Origin: Trichodesmium erythraeum GBRTRLIN201
Lineage (GTDB): Bacteria; Cyanobacteriota; Cyanobacteriia; Cyanobacteriales; Microcoleaceae
Assembly: GCA_018457135.1 (NCBI GenBank)
Contig: JAGGDU010000060.1
Coordinates: 1 to 46,235, forward strand
Direction of reading: 5' to 3'
DNA: 46,235 bases
The notes under the pieces are model-generated. The model was not told the origin of the DNA, ran no database searches, and worked only from the letters and a program-made list of their open reading frames with translations. A program made the position numbers and the translations under genes. Shown one piece after another: positions 1 to 9,954 of this stretch (its first letter is position 1; every line of letters begins with the position of its first letter).

Positions 1-287
1 TTCTATAATAGGTTACTTCTAAAAGTGTAGCTTAAGTTTATGAAATTAGTATTAGTAGATTTGGTAGTTTTAGGTTTTTTGGTAGATAGCAAAGATAGAA
101 AATGATTAAAATAAAAAGCCATCAATAAAAAACCAAAGCCAAAATCAATGAACTTGGTAGTAAGGTGTTATCAATTTGTTAATTTTTCAAACTAACACCT
201 AACAACTAATATAGGAACGTTACATGCAAGCTCCCTCATTGCAGATGATCATAGTGCTCATATTGTATGCAACGCCAAAAAACTAAC
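1..287. other. AT-rich non-coding start of window
   Basis: I see no coding frame, RNA gene or clear terminator here. It lies downstream of the minus-strand gene that ends at 288, so any terminator of the phoH operon would be expected here, but no strong GC-rich hairpin with a T-run is visible. Confidence 0.5.
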
Positions 288-701
288 TCAAGACTCTAAA
301 CTTTCCACTGACACAGGTTCCCAAATCTCACCATATTTTTCCTTCAACCCTTGCCAAGCTTCCACCTGCCCAGGCTCATACTCTCCTGGTTTTCCCCACT
401 GCAAAAATGCACTCAAAGCCACTTCACCTTGACCATCTAAAAAACGAATTGCATAAGTAGTAAAATTTCCCCGTTTGGCTTCCCCAGTTTCAAACTTTAC
501 CCGTTTAATCTGATCCATATTCAGATGGAACTCAAAAATATCACTATGCATATTAGCATATTTACCCTTGGGAAGTTCAGCATAAAATAACTTTTGAATT
601 TTTCCCTTAACTTCCAATACCGCAGCATTACTTGTCACAATTAAACGTAAAGTTCCAAGTTGTTCACAAACTTCTAAAAAATCTTTCAAGTTAGTATTCA
701 T
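288..701 (-). CDS. ChuX/HutX-like heme-utilization family protein (putative)
   Basis: A complete 137-residue soluble protein with no signal peptide or membrane segment. The central part (FEFHLNMDQIKRV, then FLDGQGEVALSAFLQWGKPGE and a final W..L segment) follows the pattern of the HemS/ChuX/HutX heme-carrier fold: a short beta strand with His, an I..V strand, a D..G turn and a closing helix. This is a fold-level resemblance only; I cannot point to a proven heme ligand. It starts 23 bases after the stop of phoH on the same strand, so the two are probably co-transcribed. No heme uptake genes are nearby. A cyanobacterial conserved protein of unknown function is the alternative. Confidence 0.55.
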   Translation of the reverse strand: MNTNLKDFLEVCEQLGTLRLIVTSNAAVLEVKGKIQKLFYAELPKGKYANMHSDIFEFHLNMDQIKRVKFETGEAKRGNFTTYAIRFLDGQGEVALSAFLQWGKPGEYEPGQVEAWQGLKEKYGEIWEPVSVESLES

Positions 702-724
702 AGGTAGATACTTATTTTTATTAT

Positions 725-1678
725 TTATTTTTCATAGTCTTCATAAGCAGCAACTATTCTCTTTACTAAAGGATGTCTTACCACATCCCCTTGAGATAGT
801 TCACAAATCGAAATACCTTCGACATTCCGTAGAATCTTCATCGCAACAAGTAATCCTGACCTTTGAGTTAGAGGCAAATCTGTTTGAGTAATATCTCCTG
901 TCACTATCATTTTTGAACGGAAACCCAAGCGAGTTAATACCATTTTCATCTGAGCAGGAGTAGTATTTTGAGCTTCATCAAGAATCACAAAAGAGTTATT
1001 CAAAGTCCGACCTCTCATATAAGCTAGAGGTGCAACTTCAATAACTCCCTTTTCCATCAAAGTATTCACTTTTTCTGGTTCAATTAATTCATAAAGAGCA
1101 TCATACAAAGGTCGCAAATAGGGATTTATTTTTTGTTGCAAATCTCCTGGTAAAAACCCTAATTTTTCTCCGGCTTCCACCGCAGGTCTCGTTAAAATTA
1201 GGCGTTCATATTCATTGTCTAAAAGTGCTTTGACTGCTATAATAGCTCCTAAAAAAGTTTTCCCCGTTCCTGCCGGGCCCACACAAAAAGTCATATCGTG
1301 ACGGCGAATGGCCTGTACATATTTTCTTTGGCGAAAAGTTTTAGCCCTAATTTCTAGCCCACGACGAGTTTTTGCCAGAACATCTTGCTGAAGTTCTTCC
1401 AGGTCATCCTGACGGTTTGTCTCAATAGCATGGCGAGCAGTAAGAATTTCTACTCCAGTTATAGTTTTACCATGTTTCCAAAGTTTTTCTAAAGAACATA
1501 TAATCTTCTGGCATCTCTCAATTTGAGTTGCAGTGCCAGTTATTAATAATTCTTGTCCCCTTAGTACGACATTTGCCCCTGTGTGCTTTGCCAGAAATTT
1601 AATATTTTCTTCCTGATAACCAGAAAGAGCGATCGCACTATCAATATTAGGCAATTCTATTTTCAGTGCCTCTGTCAT
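725..1678 (-). CDS. phoH: PhoH family ATPase (PhoH-like, RNA-associated)
   Basis: A 317-residue protein with an N-terminal KH-like segment (about residues 1-70) followed by the PhoH P-loop domain. The Walker A motif GPAGTGKT is at residues 134-141 and the Walker B VILDEAQN is near residue 231, followed by MVLTRLG and VTGDITQTDLP, all diagnostic of PhoH. Known PhoH proteins bind and hydrolyse ATP and are linked to RNA metabolism and ribosome maturation; the exact substrate is unsettled. It lies downstream of ffh, rpsP and a KH protein on the same strand, a translation- and RNA-related neighbourhood. It has its own 348-base upstream gap, so a separate promoter is likely. Length and motifs are normal. 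Confidence 0.95.
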   Translation of the reverse strand: MTEALKIELPNIDSAIALSGYQEENIKFLAKHTGANVVLRGQELLITGTATQIERCQKIICSLEKLWKHGKTITGVEILTARHAIETNRQDDLEELQQDVLAKTRRGLEIRAKTFRQRKYVQAIRRHDMTFCVGPAGTGKTFLGAIIAVKALLDNEYERLILTRPAVEAGEKLGFLPGDLQQKINPYLRPLYDALYELIEPEKVNTLMEKGVIEVAPLAYMRGRTLNNSFVILDEAQNTTPAQMKMVLTRLGFRSKMIVTGDITQTDLPLTQRSGLLVAMKILRNVEGISICELSQGDVVRHPLVKRIVAAYEDYEK

Positions 1679-1975
1679 ACCAACATATTTCTTTGTCTCA
1701 TTCTCATTCTATAATTATAGGAATTAGCTAGTTTCTTCACCAAAAATTTGAAAAAATATACAAGTTATACATATCTGTTTAAGAAGTTTTTTCATGAGAA
1801 AAAATATATTTTTTTGAGCACTTAAGAGAACTTAAATAGTTTAACCTCCCTAGCCACCATAATCTTTCTCTCTTCTCCCCCACTTCCTCTCTCTCCCTCC
1901 AGCTTCGGGGTTAGTCTCCAGTTTTCAGAAGTTTCTGATCCCGAATAGTCTTGGGAAGTCCATACTAATAAATAA
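1679..1975. other. Intergenic region upstream of phoH
   Basis: AT-rich, with no coding frame. It probably contains the phoH promoter (minus strand), but I cannot pick out convincing -35/-10 boxes. A C-rich stretch around 1860-1905 (repeated ctctcc/ctccc) has no recognisable function. Confidence 0.4.
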
Positions 1976-2015
1976 AATGCCCCCACTATTCCTTATAAAG
2001 ATTAATGGTGGCATT
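1976..2015 (-). terminator. Probable Rho-independent terminator of the rpsP-KH operon
   Basis: The arms aatgcc...ggcatt, continued by cca/tgg after one mismatch, form a hairpin just past the stop of the KH gene. Read on the minus strand, the second arm runs into a T-rich stretch (cattttatttatt). It separates the rpsP-KH pair from phoH. Confidence 0.55.
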
Positions 2016-2026
2016 AGTTATGATTT

Positions 2027-2455
2027 TTATGTCATTCCATGTCCATCTCTTTTGTATCTAATTGGACTTGGAGTTGTACCACGATGACGAGATAGTCTGT
2101 GTCTGTTGTCATATAGGCGACTACTTGATATAGTCCTTCGGTTGTATACTCCCTCTTCTCGATGACTTGGATACTCAGAAGAATAAGACTGTTGTATCTC
2201 TGACTGGTCTTCGTATATTTCCAAATGTACAGATTGACCTGCTGCTTGAGCTACTGCTGCTAATACAGTACGAATTGCTTGGATATTACGTCCTCCACGA
2301 CCATATACTCGCCCTTTTTCCGGTTCATCAAAAGCCAGACGAATCCATGCTTTTGCTTGCCGGGGGTTCACTTCACAGTCCACTCGTAAAGACTCTGGTG
2401 ACTCTAGAAATGGCTCAATTAAAGATCTGACTATTTCAGCATAATCAGGATTCAC
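2027..2455 (-). CDS. KH-domain RNA-binding protein (KhpA/YlqC-like)
   Basis: The conserved part begins [16 protein letters not shown], contains the KH core with the GRGG loop ([16 protein letters not shown]) and ends in a basic, Arg/Ser/Tyr-rich tail likely to contact RNA. I place the start at the GTG at 2453-2455, which gives 142 residues and an 11-base overlap with the rpsP stop. This is typical translational coupling, with GAGGA about 14 bases upstream. The frame stays open to an ATG at 2647, but those 64 residues lie entirely over rpsP, are low-complexity and look like a shadow of the S16 tail. KhpA-type proteins are small RNA chaperones usually encoded beside rpsP, as here. The long C-terminal tail is a cyanobacterial elaboration. 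Confidence 0.85.
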   Translation of the reverse strand: MNPDYAEIVRSLIEPFLESPESLRVDCEVNPRQAKAWIRLAFDEPEKGRVYGRGGRNIQAIRTVLAAVAQAAGQSVHLEIYEDQSEIQQSYSSEYPSHREEGVYNRRTISSSRLYDNRHRLSRHRGTTPSPIRYKRDGHGMT

Positions 2456-2870
2456 TGATTGGCGGTTGTTCCTCAGACTCCCTAATTGTTGCTGTTGCAG
2501 TTGACTCACTGTCACTGACTTCGTTGCTTTCAGTATTGGCAGTTGCTTGGATCGGTTCAGCATTGGTAATGGCTTCGGTCGATTCTGCATGGGAAACTGA
2601 TACGTTTGCTTGGGTGTTAACTCCGGTTCTGGATAATTCAAGGACATTAGCTTTTTTCAATATGTCACGCACTGTATCTGTTGGCTGGGCACCTTGTTCA
2701 AGGCGTCTTGTAATTCCTGGCACATCTAATCTTGTTTCATCTGTTCTAGGATTATAAAAGCCGAGTTCTTCTAATGGACGGCCATCACGACGAGAATCGC
2801 TGTTCATTGCTACTATCCGGTAGCTACTTTCCCGTTTTTTTCCATATCGCTTTAATCGCAGTTTGATCAT
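2445..2870 (-). CDS. rpsP: 30S ribosomal protein S16
   Basis: The N-terminal 80 residues are classic S16: [20 protein letters not shown], then [15 protein letters not shown] and a D..R...W/L-type helix ending near KKANVLE. The protein is 141 residues, while bacterial S16 is usually about 80-90. The extra ~55 residues form an acidic, Ser/Thr/Glu/Ala-rich low-complexity tail of unknown role. AGGAG lies 14 bases before the ATG. It is the first gene of a coupled pair with the KH gene, in the widely conserved ffh-rpsP-KH order. Confidence 0.96.
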   Translation of the reverse strand: MIKLRLKRYGKKRESSYRIVAMNSDSRRDGRPLEELGFYNPRTDETRLDVPGITRRLEQGAQPTDTVRDILKKANVLELSRTGVNTQANVSVSHAESTEAITNAEPIQATANTESNEVSDSESTATATIRESEEQPPISES

Positions 2871-3322
2871 TTCGAGTAATTGTACTCCTGTTTAGAATTA
2901 TAAGCTATTATCTCATGGTAACCTAGATAGCGTTTTGATTTTTTTACTAACTGCTTTATAAAACTGATATAAAACCTCACATTTAGTGATATTTTAATGT
3001 TTACTTCCTGCTTCCCTTGGTCACTGTCGGCAGCACGACCTCCACAGGCATCAACGATGAAGCTAACCGCATCTGTTACTATCTCATACTTACATATCAT
3101 ACAAAGTCTATAGACAAACCTATTTAGTAATCAAAGATTCTCATACTTAATGACATACTTAAAAATCCCCAGTAACTCCACCTATTTTTTTTAAGACCTC
3201 ACTAGACTGGATAGAGCTTAGATAAAATGCTTCTTGAACATCTACCATAAGAAATTTTGAAAAAAGCATGTATGTTTTAAGCATATCTGGGTGATACTTC
3301 AGCTTTTGTTTTTGCTCCTCTT
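2871..3322. other. ffh-rpsP intergenic region
   Basis: This 452-base gap carries the presumed rpsP promoter on the minus strand. Embedded in it is a degenerate repeat (see 2964-3053). A 77-codon minus-strand frame across 2867-3100 abuts rpsP, but it is better explained by that relic than by a real gene. Confidence 0.45.
2964..3053 (-). repeat. Degenerate repeat, possible TnpB (IS200/IS605) C-terminal relic, copy A
   Basis: About 90 bases are clearly related to 16216-16303. Both share ctgatataaaac, a tttactt block, ggtcactgt and an acct(c)(c/t)acag block in the same order and spacing. Read on the minus strand, this copy encodes DACGGRAADSDQGKQEVN, which resembles the C-terminal tail of cyanobacterial IS605 OrfB/TnpB proteins. 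The TnpB assignment is from memory of the family and is uncertain; the repeat itself is seen directly. Confidence 0.45.
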
Positions 3323-4774
3323 TTAAAGCTGCCCAAAGCCTTTTTTCTTTTTCTGCTTCTTTTTCTTTTTACCGCTACCCGTACTTTGCTGGTTACGCCA
3401 ACCAGGAGGTGCTTTACCTCCTAGCATACCAGGCATTCCCATACCAGGCATTCCAGGCATCCCCATCCCTGATAGATCGCCTTGGCCCATTTTCTGCATC
3501 AGCGATCGCATTCTTTGGAAGTCACTCACTAGTTTACTCACATCTTTCTCAGCATAACCTGAACCACCAGCAATGCGTCGTCGTCGGGAAGGAGATTTCG
3601 CTAAAAGTTCGGGATTTTGGCGCTCTTGGCGCGTCATAGAATTAATCATAGACTCACAACGTTTTAGCTGAGTTTCTCCCTGCTGCAACTTATCATCACT
3701 TATTTTATTCATTCCTGGAATTAATTTCATAATTCCTCCCAAGGAACCCATATTCTTCATCAGTCGCGTTTGCTTGAGGAAGTCAGTAAAGTCAAACTTA
3801 GCTGAGAGGATTTTTTCCTGCATTTTTTCTGCATCAGCTATGTCAAACTCTTCCTGAGCCTTTTCTACCAGGGTAAGTACATCTCCCATTCCCAAAATCC
3901 TAGAAGCCATCCTTTCTGGGTAGAAAGGTTGTAGGGCTTCTACTTTTTCTCCCACCCCTATAAATTTTATCGGTTGACCAGAAATTCTACGGACTGATAA
4001 AGCTGCCCCTCCTCTTGTATCTCCGTCCATTTTAGTTAGGATCGCCCCTGTTATCCCAATTTGATCATTGAAGGTACGGGTCAATGTTGCAGCCTCTTGA
4101 CCTGTCATTGCATCTACTACTAGCAAGGTTTCTTGAGGCTTAACTGCTGCTTTAATTCTAGCAAGTTCTGCCATCATATCTTGGTCTATCTGTAGCCGAC
4201 CTGCTGTATCTATAATTACTATATCTATACCATCTGCCTTGGCCTTTTCCAACCCTTTCTGAGCAATTTCTACAGGGTCTATATCTGTACCTAATTCAAA
4301 TACGGGTACATCTATCTGTTTTCCTAAGGTAACTAACTGGTCAATAGCAGCCGGTCTATAGACATCAGTAGCTACCAGTAAAGCACTCCGGTTCTCTTTC
4401 CTTAAATGTAAGGCTAACTTAGCTGAGGCTGTGGTTTTTCCTGTTCCCTGTAAACCTGCCATCAGGACAATAGTTGGCGGTTGGTCGGCTTTCGCTAGGG
4501 GAGCATTACTTTCTCCCATTATCTGCGCTAGTTCATCATGGACGATTTTTATGAACTGTTGGTCTGGTCTTACTCCTGTTAATACATCTGCTCCTTTTGC
4601 CTTACTGCTGACTTCCGCTATAAAGCCTTTCACAACTTGTAAGTTGACGTCTGCCTCTAACAGGGCTCGACGTACTTCTCCCAGGGCTTGTTGGATATTA
4701 GAATCTGTTATTTTGTCTTGACCCCTTAGTTTTTTCCAGGCCACTTCTAAGCGGTCAGCAAGAGCTTCAAACAT
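3323..4774 (-). CDS. ffh: Signal recognition particle protein Ffh (SRP54)
   Basis: A 483-residue protein with the full N-G-M architecture: N domain (residues 1-90), G domain with G1 GLQGTGKTT near 108, DVYRPAA, DTAGRLQ and TKMDGDTRGG, then the M domain from about residue 320 (FTDFLKQTRLMKNMG). It ends in the Met/Gly-rich tail GMGMPGMPGMGMPGMLGG and a Lys-rich terminus. Ffh binds signal peptides and 4.5S RNA and delivers ribosomes to FtsY at the membrane. In phototrophs this includes targeting of membrane photosystem proteins. Length and motifs are normal. It stands 450 bases upstream of rpsP on the same strand. Confidence 0.97.
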   Translation of the reverse strand: MFEALADRLEVAWKKLRGQDKITDSNIQQALGEVRRALLEADVNLQVVKGFIAEVSSKAKGADVLTGVRPDQQFIKIVHDELAQIMGESNAPLAKADQPPTIVLMAGLQGTGKTTASAKLALHLRKENRSALLVATDVYRPAAIDQLVTLGKQIDVPVFELGTDIDPVEIAQKGLEKAKADGIDIVIIDTAGRLQIDQDMMAELARIKAAVKPQETLLVVDAMTGQEAATLTRTFNDQIGITGAILTKMDGDTRGGAALSVRRISGQPIKFIGVGEKVEALQPFYPERMASRILGMGDVLTLVEKAQEEFDIADAEKMQEKILSAKFDFTDFLKQTRLMKNMGSLGGIMKLIPGMNKISDDKLQQGETQLKRCESMINSMTRQERQNPELLAKSPSRRRRIAGGSGYAEKDVSKLVSDFQRMRSLMQKMGQGDLSGMGMPGMPGMGMPGMLGGKAPPGWRNQQSTGSGKKKKKQKKKKGFGQL

Positions 4775-6357
4775 AGAGCAATTTCAGCTAGCTAGTAGTA
4801 AATCTTTATTATATATCATTGGGAAAACTTTTTCTATGTTTTTTTCATATTATTTTTATTGTTTATCTTTGCATTTGACAATTACCTAGTTTTTTCTCTG
4901 GGTTAACTACCTTTGATTTTTTGTGTATTCTTGGTCTCAAACTTTAACAATATTTGTTTTTATTCATTTCTCTCTCTTGTTTCCCCATAGTTAATATCTA
5001 TCTGTGAACTTACATTTTTACATCTTCAATTTTGAGCCTTAAGTTTACAGTTGAAATTTTGAGCGGATATATATAGACTCTAGGTCAAGGCATACAACAA
5101 TAAATTTCACTACTTTTACTATATTAGTATCAACTTTAACACAATCAAAACAATTTTTCAACTTAAGTCTGCCATTTATCATGAATTAATATTAGCCCCG
5201 AGTTCAAGGCACTACCTGGGAAGGATATCAATATTATTTATTGCCTAGTTTCAAATATTGGCCTATATACAATGAATAACTATCCGTCAGGTGCTGTGAA
5301 CAAAAATCATTTCTAATCTTTAAAAATCCCCATACTGCCTAGGATGACCAATAATATCCACAAGTAATGTTGAAATACTCAGGGGCAAACAAACCGTACC
5401 GTTTGACTAGGATACTTGGACAATTTTCCTGAGCTCAGGTGACGATATTTTAATAGGATTCGTTTTGTGTATTCAAAAAAAACAACAAAAAGGCCACCCG
5501 ATGGGCAAGAATATGAATCTCTTAGCTTAATTCCACGTTTCTACTTAATTTCTTCAGTAATTCTTATCCCCAAATATTTTATACATACAGATAATAAGAA
5601 CTGCTATAAGTAAAGGGCAACATAAATTAAACACATTGATTAGCTTAAATCCAATCCTTGCGTAAATATCGCCCTTGGCAAATAATTTTGTGTCAGTACT
5701 TATCAGTAGGTACCCACAGAAATTGCTTAACTATATTAGATTTTGTAAAGTTAACTCTCAACTTCTCTAGACAGTAGATTTGATAGAAAATTTACATTTT
5801 TTTACAAGCGGGAAACACGCCTATCTACTTACTAAGGGCAGAATATACAGCAGACTCTGGACTAACATCCTACAACTGGCAGGATAAATATTTTTTGCTT
5901 TTGCGTGTCCTACTCGTCATATTCCTTAATACCTAACCCCTAAAACTATCAATATATGTATCTCATAACGAGCAGAAATCACTGTATAAACACATTAATA
6001 CAAATCAAAAAAGTGTTACCAGAATACAGGTGATTGAAATATTTTATATGAAATTTCCTTTTGAATAAACATAAAATATAAATATTAATAAATAGTATTT
6101 AAATAACTAACGGCCATGAAAAACAGTATAACTATTTTACCAAATATTAATTCAATTGTTATGATTTATATACTCTAATTCACTTGTAATATTTTATCAT
6201 AATTTAATTGATTTTCATACTAATTTACTCTTCAATTGCTAGTCTCAATTTTTTTTATCATAAAAATGTTTTTTTTGACAACAGATATTTTTGACTGTAG
6301 ATTAATCTATTACAAGTAATAATAGTCAACCTAAAAATATACTATATCTCACTACTA
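4775..6357. other. Long non-coding gap (1.58 kb)
   Basis: A divergent intergenic region between ffh (minus) and the sensor kinase (plus). Six-frame reading gives no protein-like frame. It should hold both promoters. I found no tRNA, no clear SRP RNA and no strong terminator. A stretch around 5490-5510 (ggccacccgatgggc) can form a short stem but has no recognisable identity. Confidence 0.5.
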
Positions 6358-7461
6358 ATGAAACTAGAAGAACATCAATTTATTCGCTATTTTGGGAAAG
6401 ATAAAGTTGCCAAAATTTCCCAATTTGCTATTATTAAAAAATTTAGTCCCCAGGATATTCTTGTTGACCAAGGCAATAATTCAGATGCCTTATTCTTAAT
6501 TCTCGAAGGTGAAGCTCTAGTCAGTAAAAAAAGTGAGGAATGTGATAATTATATTATAATTACATCAATTAAATCAAATGATTTTTTTGGCGAATTGGGA
6601 ATTATAGATAGACAGCCAAGGAGTTGTAGGGTAGTTGCACTTAGGGAAACAACTGTAGCTCAAATTTACTATGACCATATAATCGATATATTAGCTGAAA
6701 CACAAGGGGATGTTGTTTTAAAGATATTAAGTATTTTATCTCAAAGGCTGCGCAGCATAACAACGGAATATGTCAACCAATTAGCTTATAAAGAAAAAAT
6801 GACTTTAATTGGAGAGATGGTCAACACTATTATTCATGATTTTAGAAGCCCTTTTACTGGCATTCAACTATCAAGTTCCATGTTAAAAGAACTCCATCCA
6901 GATCAAGAAAGTCAAGAGTGGTGCGATTTAATTTCTATGCAAGTTCAGAGGATGTTAAATATGGCAGAAGAAGTGCTTGCTTTTTCTCAGGGAAATACAA
7001 AACTATACTCTCGGCAAGTTGACATAGCCAAGCTATTACAAAACTTTCAAAAATTAAACCAGGTTTATATTGATTCGACTTTTGTAGAGTTAATAGTTTC
7101 TTTTGAAGAGAGTTTGATCATAAATGCTGATGAAAACAAAATTAACCGTGCCCTACAAAATTTATTAGCTAATGCTGTAGAAGCTGTAAATAAAGATAAA
7201 GGCCAGATAGAAATTAAAGCTAAAAGAAAAGAGCCATGGGTTGAAATTACATTCTCGGATAATGGATCTGGTATTCCTGAGGAAATTAAGAATAGTTTAT
7301 TTAAACCTTTTGTAAGTTATGGAAAACAGGGTGGTATAGGATTAGGAACTGCTATTGTGAAAACAATTGTTGATGCCCACGGGGGAGAGATTTGTTTTGA
7401 ATCAATTATAGGCAAAGGTACAACTTTTTACCTTCGTTTTCCTGTAGCTAAAATAGATTAA
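6358..7461 (+). CDS. Sensor histidine kinase with N-terminal cyclic-nucleotide-binding-like domain
   Basis: A 367-residue soluble protein with no membrane segment. Residues 1-125 form a CAP/CRP-like effector domain (GNNSDALFLILEGEALV, then FFGELGIIDRQPRSCRVVAL), the usual cNMP-pocket pattern. A kinase core follows: the H-box NTIIHDFRSPFTG with phospho-acceptor His160, the N-box NRALQNLLANAVEA, the G1 box DNGSGIP and the G2 box GGIGLGTAIVKTIVDAHGG. It would sense a cytosolic ligand and phosphorylate a response regulator. No regulator is encoded nearby, so it is an orphan kinase. Only 53 bases separate it from the downstream helicase on the same strand. Whether the pocket binds cAMP, cGMP or c-di-GMP cannot be told. 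Confidence 0.9.
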   Translation: MKLEEHQFIRYFGKDKVAKISQFAIIKKFSPQDILVDQGNNSDALFLILEGEALVSKKSEECDNYIIITSIKSNDFFGELGIIDRQPRSCRVVALRETTVAQIYYDHIIDILAETQGDVVLKILSILSQRLRSITTEYVNQLAYKEKMTLIGEMVNTIIHDFRSPFTGIQLSSSMLKELHPDQESQEWCDLISMQVQRMLNMAEEVLAFSQGNTKLYSRQVDIAKLLQNFQKLNQVYIDSTFVELIVSFEESLIINADENKINRALQNLLANAVEAVNKDKGQIEIKAKRKEPWVEITFSDNGSGIPEEIKNSLFKPFVSYGKQGGIGLGTAIVKTIVDAHGGEICFESIIGKGTTFYLRFPVAKID

Positions 7462-7514
7462 ATTATAAAAAAAGAAACATTAATATTTATTGCTAAATTT
7501 CGATTGAGAATAAA

Positions 7515-9941
7515 GTGACTGACAATTTTAACGATAATTTTACACCTCCATCTGCTGATATTAAAACGAGTGCTACAAGCACAGAAAATGACTTATCTAT
7601 AGCAACTTTAAGAAAACAAGTAATTCCAAAAGTTTGTTCTTATTTGCGACCAGGACAACAACAAATGGCCAACTGGCAAGGGGGACCTTTGGCAGTATCG
7701 GCAGTTCCTGGATCCGGAAAATCCTATGGTATGGCAATAGCAGCAGCTTTAACGATCGCCCGTTATCAATTACATAGCCACCATCAATTAATTATTGTTA
7801 CTTTTACCCGTTCGGCAGCTACTAATATTAAAGCTCAAATTAACAAACAATGTTTAGAGGAATTATCTTTACCTAAAGGCAGTTTTGAAAGTAGTTTTAT
7901 TGTTCATACTTTGCACGGTTTAGCTTTAAGTATTGCCGTAGGTCATCCTGAATTATCTGAGTTAGATTTAGAAAATTATAATTTAATTATGCCTACTCCT
8001 AGCAATAAAATAACTCGTGCTTGTGTAGAAAATTGGATAGCCAATAATCCGAAACATTATCAACTTTTAATTAAAGGAATTAAATTTGATGGAGAAGAAA
8101 CGGAATGTTTAAGAAGGCAGTCAGTTTTACGTACTGAAGTTTTACCTCAATTAGCTTGGAAAGCAATTCAACAGGCTAAAAGTTCTGGTCTTAAACCTGA
8201 AGATTTATGGCAACTACAAAGCCAAAAGAATGATAATTATCAAGTTTTGACTATTGCTGCTAGTTTATATCAAACATATCAGAAAATATTAAAGGAACAT
8301 CAATTAATTGACTACGATGAAATGATTTTAGCAGCTTTACGAGTATTGCAAAATGAAAGTGCTAGAAAAATGTGGCAAAATAGAGTATTTGCCGTGTTTG
8401 AAGATGAAGCTCAAGATTCTACACCTTTGCAAACAAAATTATTAGAAATACTCGCTACATCTAGTGAATATAATGATAGTAACTTAAATTGTAATTTAAT
8501 TTCCCAATATCAAAGATTATCAAAATTAAGTCATCTAAATCTGATGCGTGTGGGAGATCCAAACCAAGCAATTAATTCGACATTTACCCCAGCAGATCCA
8601 ATATACTTTCGGCGATTTTGTGAAGACTGTGAACAGTTAAAAAAAATGGCAGTTATGGAACAAGCAGGCCGCAGTTGTAAAATTATTATAGATGCAGCTA
8701 ATTTTGTTTTGAAATGGGTAAATAATTTAAAATTAGCAGGAAATGAAAAACCATTTCGAGACCAAAATATTCAGCCTGTAGAAGAGAAAGAATCAGGAAA
8801 TAATAATAATAATAACCCTCCAGCTATTGGTGGTGGTTTAGAAATACATGAACCTGATAATATTTATCAAACACTTGAGTTGATGGGTAAACGTATAATT
8901 AGTTTGTTTAAAGAAAATCCTCAAGGTAAATTTGCTGTATTAGTACGGGAAAATAAACAAGGCAAATTTATCGCAGATACTTTTAGTAATCCTGGAAAAT
9001 ATGGAGTAGATATTGATTTAGGAAAATATGGTATTAAAATACATGATGTTTCTCAAGGGGCACGTCCCTCTCAAATTCCGGAAGAAATATTAGCATTAAT
9101 ACAATTTATTCACCGCCCCCATTCTCCAGATTATTTAAAGTCGGCTTTGAAAGTTTTGGGCAATCATAAGTTAATTCCTCAGCAAGATTATAATTCTTTT
9201 GCCTCTCAATTAGAAAAATTTCTTTATCCAGGTCCTCTCGACCCATATCAATCAGAAAAAGTACGTGAATGTCGTAATTTTTGTCGTAGTTTACTCAGAG
9301 CAAAATCTGAATTGCCTTTATATAATTTAATTTCTTTTCTAGCCTTAGTATTAAACTATGAACAGTCAGATTTGGCAACTGCAGATAAGTTAGCAGAAAG
9401 AGTTGCTAAACAAACTGCTGGTAATAGTTCGATGAATGCTATTTTAGAAGTGTTAAATGAAATTGTAAGTTCTGAGAGATTTGAATCTGTAGAAGTTGGG
9501 GAAAATGCAGATAAATATTATACTCGTTCTGAACAAATTACTATTATTACTATGCACAAAGCTAAGGGTTTAGATTGGGATTTTGTATTTTTACCTTTTT
9601 TGCATGAAAATATAATTCCTGGTAATTTACGAGTATTGCCTCAGGCTAAATTTTTGGGAGATTTTGACTTAACTGAAGTGGCAAGGGCACAAATTCGCGC
9701 AAGCTTGCAACAGGAAAATTTTCCAGATATTTCTAAAGCTTGGGAACAAGCAGGATATTTGAAAATGGCTGAGGAATTTCGGTTATTATATGTGGCAATG
9801 ACTAGAGCAAAACAGCTGTTGTGGATGTCTGCTGCCAAACAAGCACCTTTTACCTGGAACAAACCAGAAAATTTACAACAACAAAAACCTTGTTCAGTTT
9901 TACCTAACTTAAAGGCTGAGTTTCCAGATAGTGTTAGGTAA
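7515..9941 (+). CDS. UvrD/Rep/PcrA-type superfamily 1 DNA helicase
   Basis: An 808-residue protein starting at GTG 7515. Motifs in order: a Q-motif-like GQQQM near 47, Walker A AVPGSGKS (63-70), motif Ia TFTRSAA, motif II FEDEAQDS near 296, motif III VGDPNQAI, motif V TMHKAKGLDWDFVFLPF near 679 and motif VI RLLYVAMTRAK near 756. This is an ATP-dependent 3'-5' helicase of the UvrD family, probably in DNA repair or replication restart. The ~45-residue N-terminal extension and an Asn run near residue 433 (from an AAT repeat) are low complexity. It follows the sensor kinase by 53 bases. A group II intron lies antisense just after its stop codon but does not interrupt it. Confidence 0.92.
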   Translation: MTDNFNDNFTPPSADIKTSATSTENDLSIATLRKQVIPKVCSYLRPGQQQMANWQGGPLAVSAVPGSGKSYGMAIAAALTIARYQLHSHHQLIIVTFTRSAATNIKAQINKQCLEELSLPKGSFESSFIVHTLHGLALSIAVGHPELSELDLENYNLIMPTPSNKITRACVENWIANNPKHYQLLIKGIKFDGEETECLRRQSVLRTEVLPQLAWKAIQQAKSSGLKPEDLWQLQSQKNDNYQVLTIAASLYQTYQKILKEHQLIDYDEMILAALRVLQNESARKMWQNRVFAVFEDEAQDSTPLQTKLLEILATSSEYNDSNLNCNLISQYQRLSKLSHLNLMRVGDPNQAINSTFTPADPIYFRRFCEDCEQLKKMAVMEQAGRSCKIIIDAANFVLKWVNNLKLAGNEKPFRDQNIQPVEEKESGNNNNNNPPAIGGGLEIHEPDNIYQTLELMGKRIISLFKENPQGKFAVLVRENKQGKFIADTFSNPGKYGVDIDLGKYGIKIHDVSQGARPSQIPEEILALIQFIHRPHSPDYLKSALKVLGNHKLIPQQDYNSFASQLEKFLYPGPLDPYQSEKVRECRNFCRSLLRAKSELPLYNLISFLALVLNYEQSDLATADKLAERVAKQTAGNSSMNAILEVLNEIVSSERFESVEVGENADKYYTRSEQITIITMHKAKGLDWDFVFLPFLHENIIPGNLRVLPQAKFLGDFDLTEVARAQIRASLQQENFPDISKAWEQAGYLKMAEEFRLLYVAMTRAKQLLWMSAAKQAPFTWNKPENLQQQKPCSVLPNLKAEFPDSVR

Positions 9942-9954
9942 TAGTTAAACATTC

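Noticed and set aside
2167-2757. Plus-strand frames opposite the KH and rpsP genes
   Set aside because: Shadows of the real minus-strand genes; no protein-like sequence or ribosome-binding site.
2867-3100. 77-codon minus-strand frame ending on the rpsP start
   Set aside because: It overlaps the rpsP start and reads through a degenerate repeat; no independent sign of a gene.
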